A stretch of DNA of 64,000 nucleotides, taken from the NCBI GenBank assembly GCA_959347315.1, contig OY365818.1, positions 1,934,741-1,998,740 of the forward strand. Reading direction: 5' to 3'. The DNA is from Bimastos eiseni (Eukaryota > Annelida > Clitellata > Crassiclitellata > Lumbricidae). The notes beneath the pieces are model-generated. The model ran no database searches, was not told the DNA's origin, and worked only from the letters and a program-made list of their open reading frames with translations. Shown piece after piece: positions 1 through 13,000 of the stretch. The translations under genes and the position numbers were made by a program. Numbering within the stretch: position 1 is the stretch's first letter; each line of letters begins with the position of its first letter.

Positions 1-563
1 GTATTGTTGATTTAATGATCTCAACAGAAGGACAGCTGAGCAAAATACATACATTGATAATCAAAGGAGTTGGAACAATAGGGAAGTAAAACGGCTCTAA
101 AGAGACCGACAGTTCCGCTAGTCAAGCTACCCTTTTCTTGGTATGCAGTAGGCAGCGGTGTTTAACAATGCAATTCAGGTTGAGAAAAACATAAACCAAA
201 CTATTTAAATATGAGACAATCGGTGCGAGCACATATTAATCAAGCAGTATTGTAAGCAGTTAGTTCTTTAAACTTTTGATTAGAATTACGCTTAATATGT
301 TTAATATGCTTTAAAGTCCTCTTCATTTCATCGTCTGTTTTATCCGCAACATAGATGAAGCTGTACAGATTGTCAACGGTTCCGCCAAAGTCGAAGGAAG
401 CGACACTCCACCTACCAGCGACTGTTGGTAGCAAACCGGAAGTGAAGAACCAGACGAAGAGACGGACCATCAAGCTACTCAACAACTCTACGCAAAAACG
501 GTCGAAGAAGTGTGAATGCAACTCATAGTCATCAGATGATTTTTCGATTTATATTGTCATTGT

Positions 564-765
564 TTGTCACTGTTTGTCATTATTTGTCATTTTTTGTCAT
601 TTTCTTTCACTGTTTGTAATTGTTTGTCATTTTCTTTCACTGTTTGTCATTGTTTGTCATTGTTTTTTACCATTTGCCGCTGTTTGTGTATGTCCGTCAC
701 TGTTTCTAGTTGTAATTGCTTGTGAATGTTTGTCATTATTTGTTATTGCTTATCATTGTTATTCA
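564..765 (+). repeat. Degenerate TTTGTCATTG minisatellite
   Basis: About twenty imperfect copies of a roughly 10-bp unit resembling TTTGTCATTG, with substitutions and length changes. It is old and diverged compared with the microsatellites further along. Confidence 0.8.
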
Positions 766-1286
766 ACATGATGTCACCATTTATGGTGTTAGTATTTTTA
801 TAGTTATTGTACTTTAAGGTGACTATTGCTACTCTTATTTTTACCATTTTTTATATGTAAATATATATATATGTATATATTTACACATATATATGTAATT
901 ATGTATATATATGCGTACATATGTGTTGATATATTAGTTATTGAAACAGTGGATGTGCCAGGACTTGAAGTTCGGATAGGGGCTGATATGTGAAGTATGA
1001 AAATTGCGGTTTATAGCCCCTTAGCCCCGCTCTTGGCACCGCCACAGGTCGCATAATTTTGATTTAGTGTTAATTGTGCATTGAAGCCTGTATTTATGCC
1101 CGTGCTAATAATGTTGTTAGATTGTCGACCTTGCTACTATAGGCTATAGCAGGACAGCTGTTCAACAGCTGTTTATTTATTTGACAGCTGTAGTTCAGTA
1201 ACTATTATTTAGCAGTTGTATGTATAGCTGTTATATAGCTGTTGTATAGCAAGCGAGACCTAGAGTCCTGTGTGTAATGGCGATAA

Positions 1287-1588
1287 GCTGCGGCGTTCAT
1301 GGTTTAATCTAATCTGCCGTGTTCAAGACTTAATGAAATCCGCAGCATTCTAGACTTAATCAAATCCACAGCGTTCAAGGCTTAATCAAATCTACAGTGT
1401 TCAAGACTTAATCAAATCCACAGCGTTCAAGATTTAATCAAATCTGCAGCGTTCAAGACTTAATCAAATCTGCAGCGTTCAAGACTTAATCAAATCTGCA
1501 GCGTTCAAGACTTAATCAAATCTGCAGCGTTCAAGACTTAATCAAATCTGCAGCGTTCAAGACTTAATCAAATCTGCAGCGTTCAAAG
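1287..1588 (+). repeat. 26-bp minisatellite, about 11-12 copies
   Basis: The unit contains GCAGCGTTCAAGACTTAATC. The first copies (1287 to about 1440) carry substitutions, whereas the central and later copies are nearly identical, which suggests recent homogenisation of one half. There are no spacers, so this is not a CRISPR-like array. Confidence 0.9.
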
Positions 1589-2435
1589 TCTCATCTCGTG
1601 CAAAGTGTTCATCTGGTCTGAACCGTTCACAGTTGAAGCCTTGTATATGTATGTATGCATTTATGTTTACGTGAGTATGTGTGTTATTGTATTCTCAGAT
1701 ACACAGTGAGTGACATTTTGCCCTTCTTACAGAGTTCATAAGTGCACAGACATGCGCGTTTGGTGTATTTAAGTATTTTTTGCCACCAAATGTTTGTCAA
1801 CCCTGGATCGGCTGTGTTTTTCCGAACATCAATTGAATGTGCGCATGCTAATTAACTTCATTAATACTACAGTATTGTTTAGTGACACTTTAGTCGCTAC
1901 AATCGTCAACGACGTTCTGTATACACCGATTTTAATTGTACATATTAATTTTTATTATTTTTCAAAATGGAGATTCCATAGGCCTATAGCACGGCTTTGT
2001 CGATTAAAATCTAGGTTTGTTTATAGATTGGCTTGAATTTCTCTGTGAGTTTTTACTTAGGTTACCGTTATTCTGAACCTCACCTAAGCAGTCATCTAGA
2101 AAACTCGACCCTGTATGCGAAAGTGTAAACATTGAACATCATTATAGATTACAAGACAGGGTTAACACTAATACCCGTATTAAATAATGGCCTATACCCG
2201 ACTAGTGGGTCATATCGCTAGAATCTGAGTAGAAAGCGCCTCTGAGTATTTATCTCTAAAAGGTGCTATATTAACGTTCCATTACGTTACGTTGCATTAC
2301 ATTGGCCGTTAACTGTGAGACTCTCAAGTCTAAACAATTTCTTGAGCTTTCCCCTACAGATGCGCCCCTATCGAACGATACAACAAATGAACAGACCGAT
2401 AAAGCGGCAACCGTCATAACAGATTATATCACTGC

Positions 2436-2530
2436 TCGCACTCTGGCAATGTCAGTCTAAAGCCTGGATTAGGGAGGAGGGCGACTCCAATGATTCTTTT
2501 GTTCAAACAGTGTCGTTAAACAAACTACTA
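2436..2530 (-). repeat. Family A dispersed repeat, diverged copy
   Basis: Reverse-orientation copy of the roughly 100-bp family whose + consensus runs from AGTTTAACGACACTGTGTG through GTCGCCCTCCTC to GGGACTGGCACTGCCAGAG. Only the order of motifs is kept here. Confidence 0.65.
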
Positions 2531-2722
2531 TGCCAAGTGATTTAATTTTCTGCCATTGCATCCACGACTGCCCTCCAAGACTCACCCAGTTAATTGGATT
2601 GCTGCTTAATTCTCCCGTATTCCACAGTTACACTTTCTAATGCAATCGTAGCATAGTAGGTCTAATTACTGCGCTTTGTAGTCCGTAGTTCAATGGGTGT
2701 TGGTATGCGCTGCCGCAGTGTG

Positions 2723-2922
<200 letters not shown>

Positions 2923-3052
2923 CTACATCCCTCCCTCATTGTCTGAATTAAATTCAAAACAACATCCTTCTTGACTGACTGTCTGACTCTTTGGATCTAT
3001 TTATTTTCATCCTCCGTGTCCATCAACCGCGTATTCATCAACCTCTTGAAGG

Positions 3053-3237
3053 TGGACTAGGCAGTAGCGTTGGTTAAGCCAAAATGAGACGTATTGCGTA
3101 ATGGACGCCTTGCATAGCTGCCGACAGTTAAATTCGACTTCTGCTAATTATTACTATAGTCATCATTCGTCCATACGGTACTTGTTATCATACTATGGTT
3201 TATCAGTTTGAAACTAAGGGGAAATTATTATTGCACT
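3053..3237 (+). mobile_element. SINE family B, 5'-truncated copy
   Basis: Matches the body and 3' part of the family best seen at 52229-52500: a GACTAG start, the GGACGCCTTGCAT block, the GCCGACAGTTAAATTCGAC block and the CATACTATGGTTTATCAG 3' block. The tRNA-like head is missing. Confidence 0.75.
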
Positions 3238-3463
3238 ATTATAATTTTAAGCATAGGGTCCTATTAACTCAAATAAAGTAGCAAAGATGTTCTTTATAAA
3301 AGTAGAATTTCTCCAATAACATGCTTTGTGCGTCGCTGAGAAAGCTCTGCCATATATCACGCATGTCACATAAAATCCTCTTGCAATCAAATCTTATTCT
3401 TCAGATGATATATTTTGACAATCCACCAGACTTTATAGTGTAGGTGAATAAGTTAGTGCCCAC

Positions 3464-3807
3464 CAGGGCTGCACACCTGTTGGTTTTTTCGTTTTAACAA
3501 AAAAAACAAAAAAAATAAAAATATCAATTTTTGGGTTTTTGTTTTTTAAATATAATTGATTGAATTTACAAATATTACTATTCATACTACTAATTGTGTG
3601 TCATTCAGTCGGAAATAAGGCTAAATTAATTACATAGACAAGTTGGAACTTTTTCCATGCTGTGTTTGATGCGTTTTATAACAAAATTAACTGCTGTGAC
3701 ATGATCCAAAGGAAAACTAAAAACCCAAAAACAAAAATAACAAAAAAAACAAAAAAACAACTTTTGATTTGTAAAAATCTTGGTTTTTTGCACCCCTGGG
3801 GGCCCTG
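3464..3807. mobile_element. Candidate non-autonomous hAT-like element
   Basis: The left end reads CAGGGCTGCACACC. The right end, on the opposite strand, reads CAGGGCCCCCAGGGGTGCAA. Flanking 8-bp sequences GTGCCCAC (3456-3463) and ATGCCCAC (3808-3815) differ at one base, fitting the 8-bp target duplication of hAT transposons. The subterminal regions are complementary A-rich and T-rich stretches. No transposase frame is present. An alternative right end at 3798 gives a better terminal repeat (CAGGGGTGCA) but a poorer target duplication. Confidence 0.6.
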
Positions 3808-3939
3808 ATGCCCACGCTGCATATTTAAATAGCACTTATAGCAGTTTCCATAAGCTAATATAATTATTATTAAATTTAAACGTCGGAAACTTTCAATTTA
3901 AATTTGATCACGGCTTTCCATACCATCCCTGGCGACCAG

Positions 3940-4030
3940 AGCTAGCCAATCAGACATCGCACTTGCTGCACGTGATCGCTGCCGTGCGCATTGTACCGCA
4001 GGAACCGATCTAAATATAGATCGATGGTGA
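3940..4030 (+). promoter_or_regulatory. Candidate atos core promoter
   Basis: A CCAAT box (3946-3950, within AGCCAATCAG), an E-box CACGTG (3969-3974), a GC-rich patch with TGCGCA, and a TATA-like AAATATA inside the palindrome GATCTAAATATAGATC (about 4007-4022) lie 180 to 270 bp before the atos start codon. The motifs are read directly. The promoter role is inferred from position, because the transcription start cannot be seen. Confidence 0.4.
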
Positions 4031-4209
4031 CCGCTGGTCGGAAAAACAACAACAACAGTTTACAGAAAGATTTCATAGAAATTTTCAGACTAAATGCCGA
4101 CGTTTTAGCGTTTAATAATCCTTTGTTTGGCAGATCATGCCATCGGGCTGATCTGCCACGTCCAGATTGCAAAAGTTCGCGACGACGGATGCGATTTTAA
4201 GCGGTTATC

Positions 4210-4225
4210 ATGAAGCCAGACGGGG
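4210..4225 (+). CDS. atos: atos coding exon 1 (16 nt, MKPDG)
   Basis: ATGAAGCCAGACGGGG followed by donor GTAAGT. It encodes Met-Lys-Pro-Asp-Gly plus the first base of a Gly codon, and MKPD is the conserved start of Atos/FAM214A. Phase 1 matches the acceptor at 15893, giving MKPDGGADEKAMEAAE. If the exon were not used, translation could start at the internal Met at 15911. Confidence 0.85.
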
Positions 4226-5127
4226 GTAAGTATTATGCTCTCCGAGAATAGAGCCCTGTATAGATCTGCAGTGGTGTTTTGATCAGCTGTGCCGCTACGT
4301 CAGGTCGGGCGGGGCGAAGAGAGAAAGGCTGCCCCCGATAAATGGTCTTTATACTGGGCTAATCGATGGAAAATCACAGAAACAATAGCGAACGATGTCG
4401 CTTGGAAATCCATACCCCAGTTTAATTAAAATCGAGCTGCAGACTTTGTGATTTTGGTCAAGCGCTGCGAAATTGTTACTCGAATAGTTTGATAATATTA
4501 ACACGACCGGGGCTATATAAAGTATACTGAATTTCGCAGTTGGTTGAAACGAAAAGGGAATGAATTCTTTTCAAACATTTGTCGCTTTATTGCGAGTGTT
4601 TTGAAAACGTAGCTAAGCCAACAGATGGTGGTGTTGCATCACCTTGCTGTCGATGTGATTGACCTCCTGACAAACTTTTCTTTGTGTCCGAGCTTTTGCG
4701 CAACTAATCTTTGACCCACTTCCTTTTCTGGAATCAAATGATTATTTCATCTGAGTACCATGAATTAGTTGAAGTCGAATGTTGATTAAGACGATCCGAA
4801 GGTCAGAGCTAACGGATTCACTCTTTTGGGAGAGATAATTTTATAGCGCCCCATTGGTAGACCACCGTGGTATATAGATTTTACTAATGTATTCTTAAAT
4901 ATTTTGATGTTTAGTATATCTAGTATCCTGTGTGAAATTGTATGTAAGAAATGTGTGTATGAGTTGTTTTAAATGCTAAAAGTTGCATAACAGATTTCAA
5001 AGTTACTGGAGGTTCGCTGTTTATTTTATTGGGTAATTACATTTCCTCCGCTTGGTCTTCTTCCTCTTCCTCCTCTTATTCCTCTTCCTCCTCTTATTCC
5101 TCTTCCTCCTCTTCTTCATCTTCCTCT

Positions 5128-5159
<32 letters not shown>

Positions 5160-8100
5160 CTCTTGTTTCTCCTTTTCTTCCTCCTCCTCTTCCTCCCTCT
5201 CTTCTTCTTGCACTTGTGGGACACAAAAGCTGATTGGCAGAGTGCTGAAATCAATACAATACGTTATGAGCAAAATTGTTGATGATCTTTAGCAAGGCAG
5301 GTCTTTCAGGAGAGAAAATTTCTCCACATTCTTAGTCAATTGTACAATGTTAATAAACTGTTTCTAATTAAAATTTAAAATATGCAGCACATGTGTACTG
5401 TTGGACTGAAGTTGGAAGACTGCCCCATTGTAAGGGTCCTTACACCAGGAAGGCATGATTTTGAACTTCCCACTTCTGCAAAGTATGTTTGAATCCCTTT
5501 GTGTGGAGGATCAATTTCTCTATGTTTTGGAAACAGAAAATGGAGTACTGACCATTTATATCATGTGTGAGGGATAGGTTCCACAAAGGATATCAAAAAT
5601 GATGAGGGAGAATCCGTTCTTGTGACTGTTACTGTAAATGAGCCCCTGTTTTCATATCCTAAGGCCAAGAAAACGAAGGTGCTGTGCTTTCAGTTGGACT
5701 AAATACCTATCGATCATCTCAGTTGCACTGATGATCTTATCGATGTCAGATATCACCAGTCTAGATTAGTTTTGATCGCCACTTCATCAGATCGCGATCT
5801 GCGGTGATGAATTTTTCCAATAGTGGAGCTATATAAATCTGAGATTAAGAACACCAAGTCACAGGTACTGTCATCGTGACTGTCAAGACTCAGGAGAGTC
5901 CTTTGTGATTCTTTGTCGTAATCGACTTCCTTATGGTCATGAAATTTGTCGGCCTAATTGCCATCAATCACGTGATAAAGATTGTAATTATATTTGTCTG
6001 TGACAGGGTCTCCTGTTGTGTCATCTGATGTCATCTATCGAGGATGATCGTGATCATAGTAAGAGACTGATCATGATCACGGTTTTGAGGATGATCGTGA
6101 TCAAGGTTATGAGGATGATCGCGATCATGAGTATGAGGATGATCATGATTGCAGTTATGAGGATATTGATCATATGATCATGGCTATGAGGACAATCGTG
6201 ATCAAGGTTATTAGGATGATAAGTGATCATGGTTATGAGTATGATCATTTGATCATAGTTATGAGGATGATCGTAATCATGGTTATGAGGATGATCGTTA
6301 TTGCAATTATGATCCCAGTCACAGTTATGATCATGATCATAGCTGTGCAGTTGATCTTGTCCTATGCCCAGATTTTGATCAAATGTGCTGAGGTTGGGTC
6401 GAAAGTGCTCCCAAGTAGCAATTCGAAGGGCGCTATTTAAATCTTTGTAACAAATGAATAATCATGAAAACAGTTATATGAGCAATCGGTTATGATCATA
6501 GGAAGTACGATCATAAACCTGATCATTGTTGTAATGATCATTATGAAGTTGTTATGATCGTGAGCATTACTGGGATCATGAGGATTACAAGCAGCATGAT
6601 CGTCATGATCGTGACTGCTACTGTCATGATCCTACACATTGTGAATTGGGTTCTATTGTTCTGGCTCTGCGTGTGTGCGAGTGCCTGCAGGTGGGGACTT
6701 TTCCAGGATTATCGGATCATCTATTTGCTTTGGATGAACTTTGACACTATTATGGCGGGCAAAGACAAAGCTTATGTGAGGAACATCTAAAGGCTCTATA
6801 TAAAGATGCATTGCAGATTCACATAGGCATCATCATTATCTTCATCACAATCATTGTCACCAGTTTACTCATCATGACAGTTTGCATCACCAGCCTGTCA
6901 TCAACTTCGTGACCATAACAAACACGTGTCATTGAGTCTTCCAACGTCATTGTTACGGCCTTCCTTGCTTCGTTGCCATGGGTGACCAGGTAGGCTCTGC
7001 GATGATGATGACCAGGTGAAAGACAAACACACGAGATAACCTGGATGGAAGTCTTTGTCACCTGTGGGCCGACCAGGTAGTCACTTGACGACTTAGGTAG
7101 TTGCGTAAAACAAAGCAAACAATGCGTCTAAACAGAGAGAGAGAGAGAGAGGTGCTTAGGACATTGTTACATACAATACAAAATGCAATAAAAATAACAA
7201 TGCCAAAGGCAATACAAAATGGAACACAAAACTCAATGGATAGTGCAATATATTATTAAAACATCGTCGTTGGACCAAAAATAACCCACGGATCAGCTCT
7301 TTGGCACCCCAGGGTTGATATATCGAACGTATTTAATTAATATATCTCAAATATTCACTTAATATATTGAGAGCATTGGGTTGATTTATGAAAAGTATTG
7401 GGTTAGTAAATTAAAAGGTATCGGGCTAATATATTAAAAGTATTGGGTTAATATATTATAAGTATTGGGTATGTTAATACATTAGAAATATTGAGTTGTT
7501 ATATTAAACGTATTGGCTGAATATATTGGCTTAGAATATTTGGTTAATATATTAAAAGTATTTGGTCCAGATATGACAAGTATATGGTCAATGCTTTAAA
7601 AATATTGTGTTGGTGCATTAAAAGTATTGGGTCAATATATCAATATATTAACCTATTGGGTAACTGCATTTAAGGTACTGTGTTAATATATAAAAAGTAT
7701 TTGGCAAATATATTAAAAGTATTGGCTCAATGTATGTTTATCGTGTTGGATTGGGTCTATTGCACTGGGTCTATTGATTTCTGTGCGTGGCTTGAACTCC
7801 TGTCAGTCAGTCTCCCTCGATGTTTTGCAATTCAAACCCTATTGACGCCTGTGCGAGCGACCAAGCCACGCCTCAATAACACCAGCTGATCATCAGCTGA
7901 TCACCAGCTGTGCACAGCTACTCTATAGCAGCTGAACACGTAGCCGATTGCAATTTTGGGAGAAGAGTAATGGTTAAATCCGCTGTGGCGCAGAGCTGAG
8001 GAACCTGCCTGTATCCCCCATAAGGTTGACTAGTCCTTCTTTCGCTAGGCGGCGACGCTGGTCAAATTAGATATATAACGTAATGGGCGCTCTGTGGAGA

Positions 8101-9364
8101 TTAATGGGTAACATACTGGGGCGCAGAGCTGAGGAACGGAGTTCCATACCCGTACCCCATATTGTTGACTAGTTCTTTCGCTTGGCGTTGGATAAATTGG
8201 GTGTTTAGTGTGATGGGCGCCCTGCGTCGTTGCTGACAGTTAAATTCGACTCCTGTAATAACTTGTCATCGTTAATTTAGAATATGTTTGTAATCATACT
8301 GCGGTTTGTCGGTTTTAAATTAAACAAAAATACATATATAAGATGAACAAGGCAAATCAACAGCTCAATACGACAACCTGGGACTTGTATGAAGGGATAT
8401 AAAACCGCAACTACAGGATGTCAGCCAACCAATGATCGTCTTTTCTGATACATCTTGGCGATGTCTGTGATCGGCTATATGTAAATGTAATGAATGAAAT
8501 GACATCCGGGTATTCGGCAGCATAACTTTGAATTATAGTCGCCGAAAGTTGATCTAGATTTTTGCTATTCTACCAATCAAACGTCTTTTTTAGCACATTT
8601 TATTTATATTGCAAGTTCTATATATTAAGTCGTTTTATTTCATTAAGAAAAACAAGCGCGACAGCAGATTTGTTCTTCAAAAGTCCCGGATGCAGTCACA
8701 TACATAATCTAGGTCAATGACCCAGTTTTCGTCGCCTTAACATCCCGTCCTTAATATTCCCAGATACAACCGCTAAACATTATTTCAGATCCGCAGTGAT
8801 AATTTCATAAGAATAGCAGCGATTATAACAATCATAATTAATTACGCTGATGATTATAATGGCGTAGTAGGCGCCCGACTATCTACTTCATTGTACAGTG
8901 ATCATTGGAGTATCTGCTTCGAGTAGAGCCTGATTGATATTACGCGAGTATTGCGATCCCAGATTATATTGATTAGTATTGCAATGGAAGAGGGACAGCT
9001 ACCGACAACACGTGGCGTTGACAGTGGTGTGTGTGTGTGTGTATGTATATATGTGTGTAAGTATGTGTGTATGTATGACATTATACATGTGTGTATGTGT
9101 GTATGTGTATATATGTGTGTGTGTGTATGTATATATGTGTGTATCTATGTGTGTTCGGTCGGATACTGCCAAAGGGGGGGAGCCTATGTACGACTGCGAG
9201 GTCTTGCCCTCTGCTGGCGCCTACTAGAGACCATAGTTGTTGCCAGTGGCCTCTACAGAGTTGACGTGTACAAAATATGTAACAGTGTATGGTGGTGCGT
9301 GTGGGTGCATGTTGTTTGCCTATGTTCACACCCGTATGGAAAAGGTTGAGTTCTACCCATTTGT

Positions 9365-9433
<69 letters not shown>

Positions 9434-9512
9434 TGTGTGTGAGTGTGTGTGTGTGAGTGTGTGTGAGTGTGTGTGAGTGGTTGTGAGTGTGTGTGTGTGT
9501 GAGTGTGTGTGT

Positions 9513-9546
<34 letters not shown>

Positions 9547-10001
9547 GTGTGTGGGTAGGAGTGGTTATATATGAGAATGACTGATTATATATGTAAAATA
9601 TATATATATATTTGTCAGAAAACAGGTTAGCTTGATCTGACTTTGTTTTATGTCGTGTGCTACTGTGTTCTGATCGTGGTTGGATAATGCGGGACTTGAC
9701 CTGCGTTCGTGTCGCTGACCCGACCCCGTTTTGTCCAGTGGCATGTCGAGCTAATGGCCTCGCCTTTGTTCAGTTATTTGATCCGTAGGAGCCGTATTTG
9801 CTCGACTCGCCCTCTATAGTGCTGTCCTGACCTGACACAGTTTTCCCCGATGACCTTTTCGACCTTCCATTGTCGACAATTAGGGCGGGACATTGTTTTT
9901 CGTGACTCGACCTATTTTTATAGAACCAATGGGATAATATTGATTGCCAGACGGTATGATGTCATTTGACCTGTTTCACCTCTGTAGCATATGATATATT
10001 T

Positions 10002-10047
<46 letters not shown>

Positions 10048-13000
10048 AAATATATATACTTATATGCATATATATAAGTCCTCTGTGTGTGTATGTTTAC
10101 ATTTCTTAAAATAAGTTTGTTATATATATATATATATTTACACACACATATTTATATATATATATATTTATATATATATATGCGTAAACGAACTGTGCTG
10201 TATCAGCGAAAAGGAGAGGTCATTGAACTTTGTCGCTGGTGTAGATGTATAGGCGTGGACCCTGGATACTGCCTTTCAGTTTGGGATGTTCATCGTCAGT
10301 GTTTTTGGTACTCTATAGGATTTCTTTTTGGGATGTCCAGCTCTGGTTAATTTGAATTTGAATATCCCATGTGAATTTCAAATGTGAATTTCAAAAGTGA
10401 ATTTCAAATGTGAAATTGAAATTAGAATTTCCTGCTGTGTTTGACTCTTAGGTGTCTTGTTGAGATGTTTAGCTGGAACATTTGAGTTCTGAAATGACCG
10501 CTTGGCATGTCTAATTGTCATTCTTGGCTTTTGGGACTGAAAGGTTGAAGATCAATTTAATTACACTCAAATATTTGTTTTTCTAGTGTTCTTGAGTTTT
10601 ATTTAGAATTCTCTGCTTGACTCTTTGAGGACAGTTGTTAAGCTGAAGCTGAAATTAATAGCCTTAGATTTTGATGAAACTGTTTGGCTGTGGTCCAAGG
10701 ATTCTATCTTAGAGGAGTGGTAACTCGTCAAAAATCCCCACTCTTAAACATTGATGTCACCCAGATTTTAATTTTCCTTTTACATGAAAGTGGGGCGTAG
10801 TGGGATGTTTTGTGCCTTGCAACTGAAGGGTCGCAGGTTTGAACCCACCTCAAGTCACTGCGTAGCAACTTTGAACAAGTTTTGCATTCGTAATTGTCTG
10901 TGATTAAGGTAACGGGAAACCACCTCACTCATCTCATCCCCAGGTGGCGTAAAGCCAATGGACCTGCCTTCAGGTAGAGAACTCGTCATGATCATGAAAA
11001 TATGATGTTTTCAACCTCCAAACACATTTTTTATGTTGCTGACATAGTTATTCATCAATTAATCTTCATAACTAAAAGTTAATGAATCAGTTTGTTATGT
11101 CTAAAAGATGTGAAAATTCTTGCTTCCGATTATCTCCCCAAAACTAGCGACATGACGTTATGCGGGAACGTTTCAGTCATGTGCATAATTGGTCTTTGCC
11201 GTTGGTCTAAGACAATTTATCTTCTACTGTAAATGATGTTATTCGAGATATAAGACATTTTTATTTCTTTTTCAGATTTTACCTGTTGCCTTGGACATTT
11301 TTATTTCTTTTAAAGATGTCATCCGTGGAGTTGTGTATTTGAGATCCATGCGGAGGTGTTTAGTCGAAATATCAATGCAGTAGCCTTCCACTTGATATCG
11401 TTCTAAGAAGGCTCTCAACTTGTTAGCGCTAGGGATTAGCTGAACATAACAATAACAACATCGAAAGACGTTGCCTTGGTTGATGTTCTGAATACTAAAG
11501 TACATAAATGTCTGGTAGCAAATCACTCCTAATGTGGCCTGGGCTCTTTGGCATGCTTTGAAATGGACCTTGGTTGTTGCCAGAGGTCTTTAGGAGCGCT
11601 ATGCAAATTTCTGGTTGATTGCTTGATAATAGCAGTGTTAGAAGATGTTAGACATTGAAGTAGCCACAAGGTTGAATAGCATCTGTTGTCTAGCACTTTT
11701 CACAAATCACGCATTAAGTGGGGCCTGCTACCAGACATTGTAGTATATTAAAGCGACCGGACAAAGCTGCTTTGGCAGCAGGAGACATAGAATGTGACTG
11801 GACACCAGATAGCATGGGCTGGAGGGCGTTATGACCACACTAGTTTCTGCTCTGAATGGACATCATGTTGGACAGTGGCCACATTAGTTTATCTGTTCTG
11901 AGTGGACGTTAATTTGAGCGGTGGCCTCTCTATGTCCGCTTTAACCTTGATCTCAGGTTTTGTTGTTTAGTAACGGAAGCCTTGACATGCGTCTCTCTCT
12001 CTCTCTCTGTCTCTCTCTCTGTATCTTGCTCTCTTTCTTCTTCCCCCTCTCTGTCTCTCTGTCTCTCTCCAGGTCTTTAAATTGATGAATGCAATGTTAT
12101 TCTTGACATCTCTCTACACTGCACAGGTCGTTCAAGGTCGTCCTTAAACCAAAGCAGCCGATAGTATGTATTGATTAGAGGCGGTATATAAATTAACCAA
12201 ATGAATGAGAGCGTCTATATTTTGAACAGCCAATCTGAATGAAGAGCTGGATGAATGGATGAATATGAAATGAATGCAGGATTCTGACTGGATTAACATT
12301 GGATGAATGGCTGAATGAATGAATGAATGAATGAAAAATGGATGGATGAATGATTGGGGGTTGACGTATCGATGGATGGATGGAAGGATGAATTGAATGT
12401 TATGGTTGCTAGGTGATTGGCTGCAGGTGAATTAATTAAGGAATGGATGGATGGATGAGTCTGAATGCTTAATGCATGGATAGATTGAGATGATCCCAAA
12501 TGGTAGATGAATGAATTGATAGATGGATGGATGTGTCTAAATGGTATGTGAATAGATGTATGAATGAATGAATGGACAGATGAATTGATTTACGTTGTAG
12601 TAATTTTGGTGAATTATATCAGAAATGAATGAATTAGAAGATGGATAGATGGATGGATGATTCTGAATGCTAGATGAACGGATGGATCGATGATTTAAAA
12701 TGCTAGATGAATGGATGGATGGTTGGATGATTCTGAAGGCTAGATGAACAGATGGATAGATGATGAATGAATGAATGCATGGATGGATGGAACGTTTAGG
12801 AGATTTGTTATCCTCTTTGAAGGGCCTTGAAACGGAGGCTGACCTCCACTGTATTGTTTACACACAGAGAGAGAGAGACAGAGAGACAGAGACAGAGACA
12901 GAGAATGCAGAGTAGATGCTGGCGGGAAGGAGATGGAGCAGTTTAATGGGAAGGTGGAGGAGGAGAAGAAGGAGGAGGAGGGTTTGAGGAATAGAGGATG

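Noticed and set aside
240..521. 93-codon minus-strand ORF near the window start
   Set aside because: No recognisable domain, AT-rich, and no splice or conservation support.
1287..1588. Regular ~26-bp repeats resembling a CRISPR array
   Set aside because: There are no unique spacers between units and the host is eukaryotic; this is a minisatellite.
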